Assembly: GCF_935825525.1 (NCBI RefSeq) | Contig: NZ_CAKXZT010000119.1 | Coordinates: forward strand, 51,354-115,353 | Direction: 5' to 3' | Origin: Mesorhizobium escarrei | Lineage (GTDB): Bacteria > Pseudomonadota > Alphaproteobacteria > Rhizobiales > Rhizobiaceae | Length of the DNA stretch: 64,000 nucleotides | Part shown: positions 54,465-61,518 of the stretch, one piece after another | Layout: each line of letters starts with the position of its first letter | Position numbering within the stretch: position 1 is the first letter of the stretch | Program-made: the position numbers and the translations under genes | Notes under the pieces: generated by a model | The model's input: the letters and a program-made list of their open reading frames with translations, nothing else | Databases searched by the model: none | What the model was told of the DNA's origin: nothing

Positions 54465-54480
54465 TGCAATATGCATTGCA
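54465..54480. promoter_or_regulatory. TGCAA-N6-TTGCA operator, copy 3 (upstream of the ABC importer)
   Basis: TGCAATATGCATTGCA is a perfect TGCAA-N6-TTGCA dyad, extended by one base each side (TTGCAA-N6-TTGCAA), 56 bases before the importer ATPase gene. Just upstream, GGAATTGCATTCC (54443-54455) is a further perfect dyad sharing the TTGCA core. The spacing and half-site equal those at 49007. Confidence 0.68.
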
Positions 54481-54535
54481 ACAAGAAAGACAAGTCGGCT
54501 GATCGCTCAAGCCGATGTCGCATAGGGAGGAGAGC

Positions 54536-55276
54536 GTGTCTGTACTGGACGTAAGAAGCGTCTCGAAAAGCTTCGGTGCTATCCGCGCCTTGTCGGAGGT
54601 TAGCTTCACGGTTGCTGCCGGCGAGGTGGTTGGCCTGATGGGCGACAACGGCGCCGGCAAGTCGACCATGGTGAAGCTGATCGCGGGGAACTTCCCGCCC
54701 AGCGACGGCGAGATCGCGGTCGATGGCGAGGTCTGCCATTTCCACAAGCCGATCGAGGCACGGGGCGCAGGGATCGAGGTCGTCTATCAGGATCTGGCCC
54801 TGGCCGACAATCTGACAGCCGCCCAAAATGTCTTTCTCGGCCGCGAGATGAAGAAGGGGTTGTGGCCGTTCCGCGTGCTCGACAAGCAGGCGATGATCAA
54901 CCGCTCGGCAAAACTGTTCGCGGAGCTGAAGTCGGAGACGCGGCCGCGCGATCTGGTCAAAAAAATGTCGGGAGGCCAGCGGCAGGCGGTCGCCATTGCC
55001 CGCACCCGGCTCTCCAACGCCAAGCTGGTGCTGATGGATGAGCCGACCGCGGCGATTTCTGTCCGCCAGGTAGCCGAGGTGCTGGAGCTGATCCGGCGGC
55101 TCAAATCGCAAAGTGTGTCGGTGATGCTGATCAGCCACCGCATGCCGGATGTGTTCGCCGTCTGCGACCGCATCATCGTGATGAGACGTGGCTCGAAAGT
55201 GGCCGACAAGGCGACGGAGAATACATCGCCGGAGGAGATCACCGGCCTGATTACGGGAGCGATCCGTGACGCATAG
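54536..55276 (+). CDS. sugar ABC transporter ATP-binding protein, single-domain (FrcA type)
   Basis: A 246-residue ATPase of the CUT2 class. It has Walker A GDNGAGKSTMV (about 33-43), Q-loop VVYQDLALADNLTAAQN, signature KMSGGQRQAVAIAR, Walker B LVLMDEPTAAISVRQV and the switch histidine in LISHRMPDVFAVCDR. CUT2 ATPases such as RbsA usually have two fused ATPase halves; this one has only one, as in rhizobial FrcA. GTG at 54536, 5 bases after GGGAGGAG, is preferred over ATG at 54515, which lacks a ribosome site. Its stop overlaps the permease gene by 11 bases. Confidence 0.9.
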   Translation: MSVLDVRSVSKSFGAIRALSEVSFTVAAGEVVGLMGDNGAGKSTMVKLIAGNFPPSDGEIAVDGEVCHFHKPIEARGAGIEVVYQDLALADNLTAAQNVFLGREMKKGLWPFRVLDKQAMINRSAKLFAELKSETRPRDLVKKMSGGQRQAVAIARTRLSNAKLVLMDEPTAAISVRQVAEVLELIRRLKSQSVSVMLISHRMPDVFAVCDRIIVMRRGSKVADKATENTSPEEITGLITGAIRDA

Positions 55277-56369
55277 CCAGACTGACACGCTGAAGGAAGG
55301 CCATGCGTCGATCGGCGATGTGGTCGGAATAAGAGAGCAGACCGCTTTCCAGAAGATGGTCGCCAGCCAAGCCTTCTGGGTCGGGATCGCGCTCTTCGTG
55401 TTGGTGGTCTTCATGACGTGGCTGGAGCCCAGCTTCGGCACGGTCGACAACACCACCAACATTACCCGCAATTTTGCGCCTATCGCCATTATGGGGCTGG
55501 GTATGACGGTGGTGCTGATCACCGGCGGCATCGATCTCTCGGTCGGCTCCGTGATGGGACTGGTCGCCATCGTCGCCGGCCTGCTGCTGACCTGGCATCA
55601 GCCTTGGTACGTCGCGTTTGGCGCCGGTCTGCTCGCGGGCATGGCCTGTGGAGCCTTCAACGGTTTCTTCGTCGCCTATATCGGCATGCCGTCCTTTGTT
55701 GTGACGCTAGGCATGCTGTCGATCGCGCGCTCCGCGGCGGTCGTGCTGTCCGGCAACCAGATGCTCTACCAGTTCGGACCCGATGCGCCGATCGTCAAGG
55801 CAATCGGCCAGGCCAAATGGCCGCGGCACACGCCGGACGGCTGGGTGCCGCATTGGATCCCGGAGCTGTCCTCGCATTTCTGGGTGATGGTGATCCTCGC
55901 GCTCATCGTCGGCTTCGTCTTCATCTTCACCGCGTGGGCCCGTCACCTTTTTGCGATCGGCGGCAATGAACACGCCGCGCGCCTGACCGGCGTGCCGGTC
56001 GATCGGGTCAAGTTTCAGGCCTACGTATTTTCGGCGTTCACCGCCTCGATCGCATCGCTGCTGTTGCTGGGCTACAGCGGCTCGGCCATCAACGCCATGG
56101 GCACCGGTTACGAACTGCGCGTCATTGCCGGCACCGTAATCGGTGGCGCGAACCTAATGGGCGGCTACGGCACCGCGTTCGGCGCGGTGATCGGCTCGGC
56201 ATTCCTGGAAGTCATCCGCAACGCACTGCTGATGGCCGGAATCGATTCCAATTGGCAAGGCGCGTTCGTCGGCGCCTTCATCATTCTTGCCGTGCTCCTG
56301 GGCATGCAGACCAGCGGAAAGTCCCTGATGGAGACGCTGGCAAGCATGTTTGCCTGGAAACGCGGCTAG
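55266..56369 (+). CDS. sugar ABC transporter permease (RbsC/FrcC type)
   Basis: A 367-residue CUT2 permease with roughly ten helices. IAIMGLGMTVVLITGGIDLSVGSVM is broken here at its family core GGIDLSVGSV, the diagnostic stretch of this class; FNGFFVAYIGMPSFVVTLGM and GGANLMGGYGTAFGAVIGSA are further landmarks. The start is GTG at 55266 inside the 3' end of the ATPase gene, so the two are translationally coupled. It forms a homodimeric channel for the product of the binding-protein gene 59 bases downstream. In the setting of iolD/E/G it could import inositol or another cyclitol. Confidence 0.92.
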   Translation: MTHSQTDTLKEGHASIGDVVGIREQTAFQKMVASQAFWVGIALFVLVVFMTWLEPSFGTVDNTTNITRNFAPIAIMGLGMTVVLITGGIDLSVGSVMGLVAIVAGLLLTWHQPWYVAFGAGLLAGMACGAFNGFFVAYIGMPSFVVTLGMLSIARSAAVVLSGNQMLYQFGPDAPIVKAIGQAKWPRHTPDGWVPHWIPELSSHFWVMVILALIVGFVFIFTAWARHLFAIGGNEHAARLTGVPVDRVKFQAYVFSAFTASIASLLLLGYSGSAINAMGTGYELRVIAGTVIGGANLMGGYGTAFGAVIGSAFLEVIRNALLMAGIDSNWQGAFVGAFIILAVLLGMQTSGKSLMETLASMFAWKRG

Positions 56370-56428
56370 ATATCCGGCGGCCGCAAGCTGTCGGGAACAG
56401 TGGACGTCAAAACAAAGTGGAGGAACAG

Positions 56429-57433
56429 GTGAAAAAATACATTCTGACGACGGCCGTGGCGTTTTCAGCGCTGATGGCAGGGCAGGCCTACGCCCAGGAG
56501 AAATACACTTTCGCGCTGGTGCCGAAGAACATGAACAATCCCTTCTTCGACCAGGCCCGCGACGGCTGCAAGAAGGCGGAAGCGGAAGCCAACGGCGCCT
56601 TCGAATGCATGTATATCGGCCCCGGCGAGCATGGCGGCGGCGAGGAGCAGGTGCAGATCGTGCAGGACCTGGTGGCCAAGAAGGTCGACGGCATCGCCGT
56701 GGCCCCGTCGAACGCCGCGGCAATGGCCGTCGCGCTCGAGGCCGCCAAGGAAGCAGGCATTCCCGTGCTTACCTGGGACTCGGATGTGCTGCCGGAGAAC
56801 AAGGACCTGCGCGTCGCTTATGTCGGCACGCACAATTACGAGATCGGCGTCAACCTCGCCAAGATCGTGCAGACCATCAAGCCGAAAGGCGGGACGATCT
56901 GCATCCAATCGGGTGGCGCGGCTGCGGCCAACCACAACGAGCGCATGAAGGGCATACGCGATACGCTGGCCGGCAAGGAGTCGGCGGCCTCGCCGGGTGA
57001 TGCCCTGACAGGCCAGAACGGCTGGACGGAAGCACCGGGCTGCCCTCTCTATACCAACGACGACTTCCCGCTGTCGGTTCAGCAGTTCCAGGACTTCATG
57101 GCGAAGACGCCAAACCTCGACGCCTTCGTCCCGACAGGTGGCTTTCCGCAATTCATACCGGATGCCAATCGCGCTGCGGTCGAGCCGTACAAGGACAAGA
57201 TCGCCTCGAAGGCGCTGGCCTTGGTCGTCGCCGACACCTTGCCGGTGCAGATGGACCAGATGAAGGAAGGCCTGTCGCTCGGCCAGGTCGGACAGCGGCC
57301 GTTCGAGATGGGCTACAAGACCATGCTGGCGCTGAAGGACATGAAGGACGGCAAGCCGGCTCCGGCCGACCCGACCTACACCGGCCTCGACGTCTGTACC
57401 CCCAAAACCGCCGACACCTGCATCGCAAAGTAG
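56429..57433 (+). CDS. sugar-binding protein of a CUT2 ABC transporter (RbsB/FrcB type)
   Basis: A 334-residue periplasmic protein with a signal peptide (KKYILTTAVAFSALMAGQAY, cleaved near AQ/EK) and a family 2 (periplasmic_binding_4) fold: FALVPKNMNNPFFDQARDGC, the EQVQIVQDLVAKKVDGIAVA strand-helix and PVLTWDSDVLPENKDLRVAY hinge region. GTG at 56429 lies 5 bases after GGAGG. Extra cysteines occur (DGCKKAE, FECMY, APGCPLY, LDVCTP, DTCIAK), so disulfides are likely. It supplies the permease encoded just upstream. A terminator follows at 57453, closing the importer operon. Confidence 0.92.
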   Translation: MKKYILTTAVAFSALMAGQAYAQEKYTFALVPKNMNNPFFDQARDGCKKAEAEANGAFECMYIGPGEHGGGEEQVQIVQDLVAKKVDGIAVAPSNAAAMAVALEAAKEAGIPVLTWDSDVLPENKDLRVAYVGTHNYEIGVNLAKIVQTIKPKGGTICIQSGGAAAANHNERMKGIRDTLAGKESAASPGDALTGQNGWTEAPGCPLYTNDDFPLSVQQFQDFMAKTPNLDAFVPTGGFPQFIPDANRAAVEPYKDKIASKALALVVADTLPVQMDQMKEGLSLGQVGQRPFEMGYKTMLALKDMKDGKPAPADPTYTGLDVCTPKTADTCIAK

Positions 57434-57452
57434 GCGAGGCGCGCAACTCTGC

Positions 57453-57484
57453 GGCGGGCGAGGGGAGACTCTCGCCCGCCTTTT
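57453..57484 (+). terminator. rho-independent terminator after the importer operon
   Basis: GGCGGGCGAG (57453-57462) pairs perfectly with CTCGCCCGCC (57471-57480) around an 8-base loop, followed by TTTT. It lies 20 bases after the binding-protein stop and separates the importer operon from the Gfo/Idh gene at 57622. Confidence 0.88.
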
Positions 57485-57621
57485 CGCTGAGAGGCGACGA
57501 CAATTCCGTTTGCGACTGGCTCAAAATCGACCGTTGCCGTCAGGGCCTTAAAGAGGATTCTGCTGGTCACGGCGTTGCAGTTGAGAACGCGTGCCGAGAA
57601 TAATCCCATCCGGAGGAGCAA

Positions 57622-58698
57622 TTGAGAAAGATACGATATGCCGTGGTAGGAGCGGGCTGGATTGCACAGGAAGCCTTCATGCCCAGTGTGTCCCAGACCG
57701 GAAACTCGACGATCTCGGCGATCGTCAGCGGCTCAGCCAAAAACGCCGCAAAGCTCGCCGAATTCCACGGTGTGGAACACGTCTTCAGCTACGAGCGGTA
57801 CGACCAGATGCTCGCATCGGACGTCGCCGATGCGGTCTACGTGGCATTGCCGAACTCCATGCATGCCGACTATGCGATCCGAGCCCTGAGAGCCGGCAAG
57901 CACGCGCTCGTCGAGAAGCCGCTGGCCACAACCGAGGCGGAATGCGAGGCTATGATCGCCGCCGCCAATGAGAGCGGGGCCTACCTGATGACCGCGTATC
58001 GGCTGCATAACGAGCCCGGCACAGTTGAACTGCTGGAGCGTATCCGCAGCGGCGAGATCGGCGATCCCCGCATCTTTTCCGCGGTCTTCTCATTCGTGGC
58101 GTCGCCCGACAATCACCGCCTTAAGGCCGGCTATTGGGGCGGTCCCTTGCAGGACATCGGCGTCTACTGCCTGAATGCCGCGCGCCATATCTTTGCCGCC
58201 GAGCCGATCGAGGCAGTCGCGGTAAGGAGTTTCGGCAACGGCAGCGTCGTCGTTCGGGAGGTCGAGGAGAGCATTGCCGTGACGTTGCGCTTCCCCAAGG
58301 GCCGGCTTGCGCAGTTCATTGCCAGCTTCGGCTCGGATAATTCGGATTTTTACCACGTGGGCGGAACGAAGGGGAGCGTAACGGCCGACCCGGGCTTCCG
58401 TTTCGAGACTGCCGTGCGCATGAAATTTCGGCAGGGCGACATCGGCACCGAAAAGACCTTCCCGCAGACCGACCATTTCGCCGGACAGACCGCGTACTTC
58501 TCCGACTGCATCCTGAATGCCCAACCGCCTGAACCGGATGGGGGAGAGGGGCTTGCTGACGTGCGTGCCCTGCTCGCCATCGAGCGCGCCGCCACCACAG
58601 GCCAGCCTCAGGAGATAGACACGCCCGCCAGGCAGGTTCATCCTACCGCGGATATGATACGCATCTTGCGGACAACGGAGAAGCGACTGGTTCTCTAA
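57622..58698 (+). CDS. Gfo/Idh/MocA family oxidoreductase, third of the iol-type cluster
   Basis: A 358-residue Gfo/Idh/MocA protein. It has YAVVGAGWIAQEAFMPSVSQ (about 6-25), VEKPLATTEAECEAMI with the family lysine near residue 96, YRLHNEPGTVELLERIRSGE and GGPLQDIGVYCLNAARHIFA at the substrate side. The last motif has D-x-G-x-Y, placing it in the glucose-fructose-oxidoreductase-like subgroup. Start is TTG at 57622, 6 bases after GGAGGAG. It follows the importer's terminator, so it has separate transcription. Whether it belongs to the same pathway is uncertain, as no TGCAA-N6-TTGCA site is seen before it. Confidence 0.88.
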   Translation: MRKIRYAVVGAGWIAQEAFMPSVSQTGNSTISAIVSGSAKNAAKLAEFHGVEHVFSYERYDQMLASDVADAVYVALPNSMHADYAIRALRAGKHALVEKPLATTEAECEAMIAAANESGAYLMTAYRLHNEPGTVELLERIRSGEIGDPRIFSAVFSFVASPDNHRLKAGYWGGPLQDIGVYCLNAARHIFAAEPIEAVAVRSFGNGSVVVREVEESIAVTLRFPKGRLAQFIASFGSDNSDFYHVGGTKGSVTADPGFRFETAVRMKFRQGDIGTEKTFPQTDHFAGQTAYFSDCILNAQPPEPDGGEGLADVRALLAIERAATTGQPQEIDTPARQVHPTADMIRILRTTEKRLVL

Positions 58699-59201
58699 CG
58701 CGCTTTCGCCCCGCGAGCTAGGTCTGCGCTATTTGGGACGCTCCGGTATCAGTCGGGTGTGAGAAAAACCGAATATTCAATTGGCAGTCGCGGCCTGCTG
58801 GATGAGGGCGGCAACGGCTTCCGGCTTGGAAACGTATACAGCTGCTGCGCGACGGCATGACCAAGGCCGAGGCTTAACTACGCCATGAAAACGGTTCTGC
58901 TCCTTTGCTCGTCCAAAGCCTCCTTCCTAACCAATGTCCGGTTTTGGAATGGCACCACCAAAGCATATGCGTTTGGGTCAGTCGTTCCCCTTTGAATTCT
59001 CCTGGGGAGGCCCGGCTACTCCGGCCCTCGCGAACGTCAGCTTCGAAGAAGCGCCACGAACTGCAGCTCATGGAGCGACCATGCCATCGAGCGGTGGGTT
59101 GCCGACCAACCAAACGCAAACATTTGCGGAATGCGCCATACTAATTGCCATACTAATTTGCAAAAAAGTATGGCGGTGGTTCGATAAGTGGTTGAAAAAT
59201 A
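58699..59201. other. gene-free gap of about 500 bases next to the tRNA gene
   Basis: No gene is supported here on either strand. Short open frames exist but lack a ribosome site or recognisable product. Near the tRNA end the 12-base unit GCCATACTAATT occurs twice in tandem (59135-59158), with an inverted GTATGGC at 59168. The stretch borders the 3' end of the tRNA-Arg gene, a classical place for integrated elements, but I see no integrase gene or duplicated tRNA 3' end in this window. Confidence 0.55.
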
Positions 59202-59278
59202 TGGTGATCCCGACAGGAATCGAACCTGTGACCTACAGATTAGGAATCTGCCGCTCTATCCTACTGAGCTACGGGACC
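59202..59278 (-). tRNA. tRNA-Arg (anticodon CCT)
   Basis: The minus strand folds as a tRNA: acceptor GGTCCCG pairs with CGGGATC, D-arm GCTC...GAGC, anticodon stem GCAGA/TCTGT with loop TTCCTAA (anticodon CCT), T-arm ACAGG-TTCGATT-CCTGT, discriminator A and encoded CCA. It decodes AGG. Its 3' end points to the left, toward the catabolic gene clusters. Confidence 0.97.
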
Positions 59279-59513
59279 ACGCGGCCCGACACATAGCCGC
59301 TTCGGATCGTTTCGCCAAGAGCGCTCTGCACCCAATCAATCGGGTTTTCGACAATGGGTTGAAGCATGGCCGTCGAGAGGCTTCTGCCCACAATTCGAAA
59401 TTGCATCCTCGTCACCCACGATTGAACCCCGCGTGTGGACCGCAAAGATGATCCGGAAAACAGCGGAACTTCGGACCACCGCCGCGCTTTAGTGTGCCGA
59501 AGGAGAGACCCGC

Positions 59514-59813
59514 ATGAGTGCTACGAAAGAGTTCTTTGAAACCTGGCTCCAGGAGAACGTCGGTAACCTGCCCGCGGAAAGCGAGGTGAGCGTGGCCGTC
59601 CTGGTTCATCAATTCGAGCAAGATGCCGACGCGGCCGGCTATGGTCACGAGGTGCGCGAAGACGAGATCGGCGACATTGAAGAGGCCATTGAGAAAGCTC
59701 TGAACAAGGCCAGGACAGGCGAACAGCCGCAGGCCGCCGATCCGGCCGAAGACAGTGATCTGGCGCCCGTCATGGAGGCGCTGAAGGTCGACGACCCGAA
59801 GAGCGGGCCTTAG
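59514..59813 (+). CDS. small conserved protein, DUF768-like
   Basis: A 99-residue acidic protein. It begins MSATKEFFETWLQENVGNLP, followed by a predicted helix VSVAVLVHQFEQDADAAGYG and IEEAIEKALNKARTG, then a low-complexity tail. The pattern F-F-x-x-W-L, then a helical region and I-x-E-A-I, resembles the DUF768 family seen in Mesorhizobium; function unknown. GGAG lies about 6 bases before ATG at 59514. It stands alone between the tRNA gene and a small membrane-protein frame. The family call is by pattern memory. Confidence 0.65.
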   Translation: MSATKEFFETWLQENVGNLPAESEVSVAVLVHQFEQDADAAGYGHEVREDEIGDIEEAIEKALNKARTGEQPQAADPAEDSDLAPVMEALKVDDPKSGP

Positions 59814-59881
59814 CGATTCAGGCAACACCGGTTGGTAGCCGACCAGTTGCGGCTCTCCCCTTCCATTCTACATGACCCGGC

Positions 59882-60022
59882 ATGATAGATGCCAAACCAC
59901 TCGGCGTTGTGATCGGCGCGGCTATCGGCGTCGCGTTGGACAATATTATTGCGGGTATCGGAATCGGTATCGCCCTGGGCATTGCCCTCGGTCTTGCGCG
60001 GAAGCGGTCCGGTCGGAAGTGA
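59882..60022 (+). CDS. 46-residue glycine-zipper membrane protein
   Basis: An uninterrupted 46-codon frame from ATG 59882 encodes MIDAKPLGVVIGAAIGVALD, then NIIAGIGIGIALGIALGLAR and a basic end KRSGRK. Glycine spacing of four residues (G-x-x-x-G) over two hydrophobic stretches is the glycine-zipper pattern of small inner-membrane proteins. Codon use suits coding: the period-3 amphipathic pattern would not arise in a random frame. The ribosome site is weak. Similar small proteins occur in rhizobia, but I cannot name a function. Confidence 0.5.
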   Translation: MIDAKPLGVVIGAAIGVALDNIIAGIGIGIALGIALGLARKRSGRK

Positions 60023-60126
60023 TGATCGGAGCATCGCCACGTCCCGGGCCTGACCGCCTTGTAGTCATCCCAAATCGCAGCGCACCCCTCGGATCAAGCC
60101 GTAGGGCGGGTTTTACGGGCGATGCA

Positions 60127-61290
60127 TCAGGCGGCCAGCGCCGTCTCCGCGAGCTTCACCCAATAGCTCATGCCGTGCGGGATGACTTCGTCGTTGAAGT
60201 CGTAGGCAGGGTTGTGGAGACCGGCGGTGTCGCCATTGCCGATGAAGATGAAGGCGCCCGGCCGCGCTTCCAGCATGTAGGAGAAATCCTCGCCGCCCAT
60301 CACCGGCTGGATGGCGCGGTGCACCTGTGCCTCGCCGGCGATATCAGCGGCGACATCGCTGGCAAAGACCGTCTCTTCCGGATGGTTGAAGGTGACGGGA
60401 TAATTGGCTTTGTAATCGACGTCGATCGTTGCTCCGAAGGCCGCGCCCACGCCCTGGCAGATGGCGCGCACGCGCTGCTCCGCCTTGCTGGCGATCTCCT
60501 TCTTCAGCGTGCGCACGGTGCCGGCGATCTCGGCGCTCTCGGGAATGATATTGTAGGCGTCGCCGGCATGGAATTTCGTCACCGACACCACGACAGCCTC
60601 GACCGGATCGGTGCTGCGCGAGGCGATCGTCTGCAGAGCGCCGACGAGTTGGCTGGTGATGACGATCGGGTCGATCGTGCCGTGCGGCATCGCCGCATGC
60701 CCGCCTCGGCCCTTGACGGTGATGGTGAATTCGGCGGTCGCCGCCATGATCGGGCCCGGCTTGATGGCGAATTGTCCGACCGGCAGTCCCGGCATGTTGT
60801 GCATGCCGAACACCTTGGAGATGCCGAAGCGCTCCATCATGCCGTCCTTGACCATCTCGTTGCCGCCGCCGCCGCCTTCTTCGGCCGGCTGGAAGATCAC
60901 TGCGACGGAGCCGGCGAAATTGCGTGTCTCGGCAAGATATTTGGCGGCACCGAGCAGCATCGCGGTGTGGCCGTCATGGCCGCAGGCGTGCATCTTGCCT
61001 GGAATGGTCGAGGCGTAGGGTTTTCCGGTGATCTCGTTGAGCGGCAGCGCGTCCATGTCGGCGCGCAGGCCGATGCTCGTGCCTTCGCCCAGGCGGCCGC
61101 AGATGATGCCGACGACACCGGTCTTGCCGAGGCCGGTCACCACGTCGTCGCAACCGAAGGCCGTGAGCTTCTCGGTGACGAAGGCGGCGGTCTCGAAAAC
61201 GTCGAAATTCAGCTCTGGCGTCTTGTGAAGATGGCGGCGCCAGCCGGCGACCTCGTCTTGCATTTCGGCGGCGCGGTTCAGGATCGGCAT
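60127..61290 (-). CDS. M20-family amidohydrolase (hippurate hydrolase type)
   Basis: A 387-residue M20D metallopeptidase/amidohydrolase. The di-metal site is seen in RADMDALPLNEITG, KMHACGHDGHTAMLLGAAKY (His and Asp ligands near 100), FQPAEEGGGGG (Glu pair near 137) and VMGGEDFSYMLEARPGAFIF. The lid/dimer domain begins around TVKGRGGHAAMPHGTIDP. It hydrolyses N-acyl amino acids (hippurate, N-acetyl or indole-acetyl conjugates) in the cytoplasm. ATG at 61290 starts just before the conserved part; the frame is open to 61368, but the extra residues are glutamine-rich and not conserved in appearance. Confidence 0.92.
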   Translation of the reverse strand: MPILNRAAEMQDEVAGWRRHLHKTPELNFDVFETAAFVTEKLTAFGCDDVVTGLGKTGVVGIICGRLGEGTSIGLRADMDALPLNEITGKPYASTIPGKMHACGHDGHTAMLLGAAKYLAETRNFAGSVAVIFQPAEEGGGGGNEMVKDGMMERFGISKVFGMHNMPGLPVGQFAIKPGPIMAATAEFTITVKGRGGHAAMPHGTIDPIVITSQLVGALQTIASRSTDPVEAVVVSVTKFHAGDAYNIIPESAEIAGTVRTLKKEIASKAEQRVRAICQGVGAAFGATIDVDYKANYPVTFNHPEETVFASDVAADIAGEAQVHRAIQPVMGGEDFSYMLEARPGAFIFIGNGDTAGLHNPAYDFNDEVIPHGMSYWVKLAETALAA

Positions 61291-61518
61291 GATGTTCCAT
61301 CTCGCTGTTGGAGCAGACGGGCGCTGCCTGCTGCTTTGCAATTGTGCCTGCTGTCTTAGAATTGTCATTCAGGCACTTTGCCATCTTGACGTCACATAGG
61401 CTAAATAGCACCGCAAGACAGTGATCGGACAGAGGGCCAGATCACCATGCTGGCGATCGCGTATCAAATCTTACGGAGCCAGAGGCGACTGCGGCAAGAG
61501 GCGATTTCGGATTCCACC

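Noticed and set aside
44278..54480. The TGCAA dyads as LacI-type operators
   Set aside because: LacI-family sites normally have a central CG and a shorter spacer (TGCAA-NCGN-TTGCA). Here the spacer is six bases with no fixed centre, and the only regulator in the cluster is of RpiR type.
58699..59201. A truncated integrase or recombinase gene beside the tRNA gene
   Set aside because: I translated both strands for R-H-R-Y-type or serine-recombinase motifs and found none. Only short frames without start signals are present.
59872..61359. A 495-codon plus-strand frame opposite the M20 amidohydrolase gene
   Set aside because: The minus-strand enzyme has complete metal-site motifs. The plus frame is rich in His, Arg and Gly with no family resemblance.
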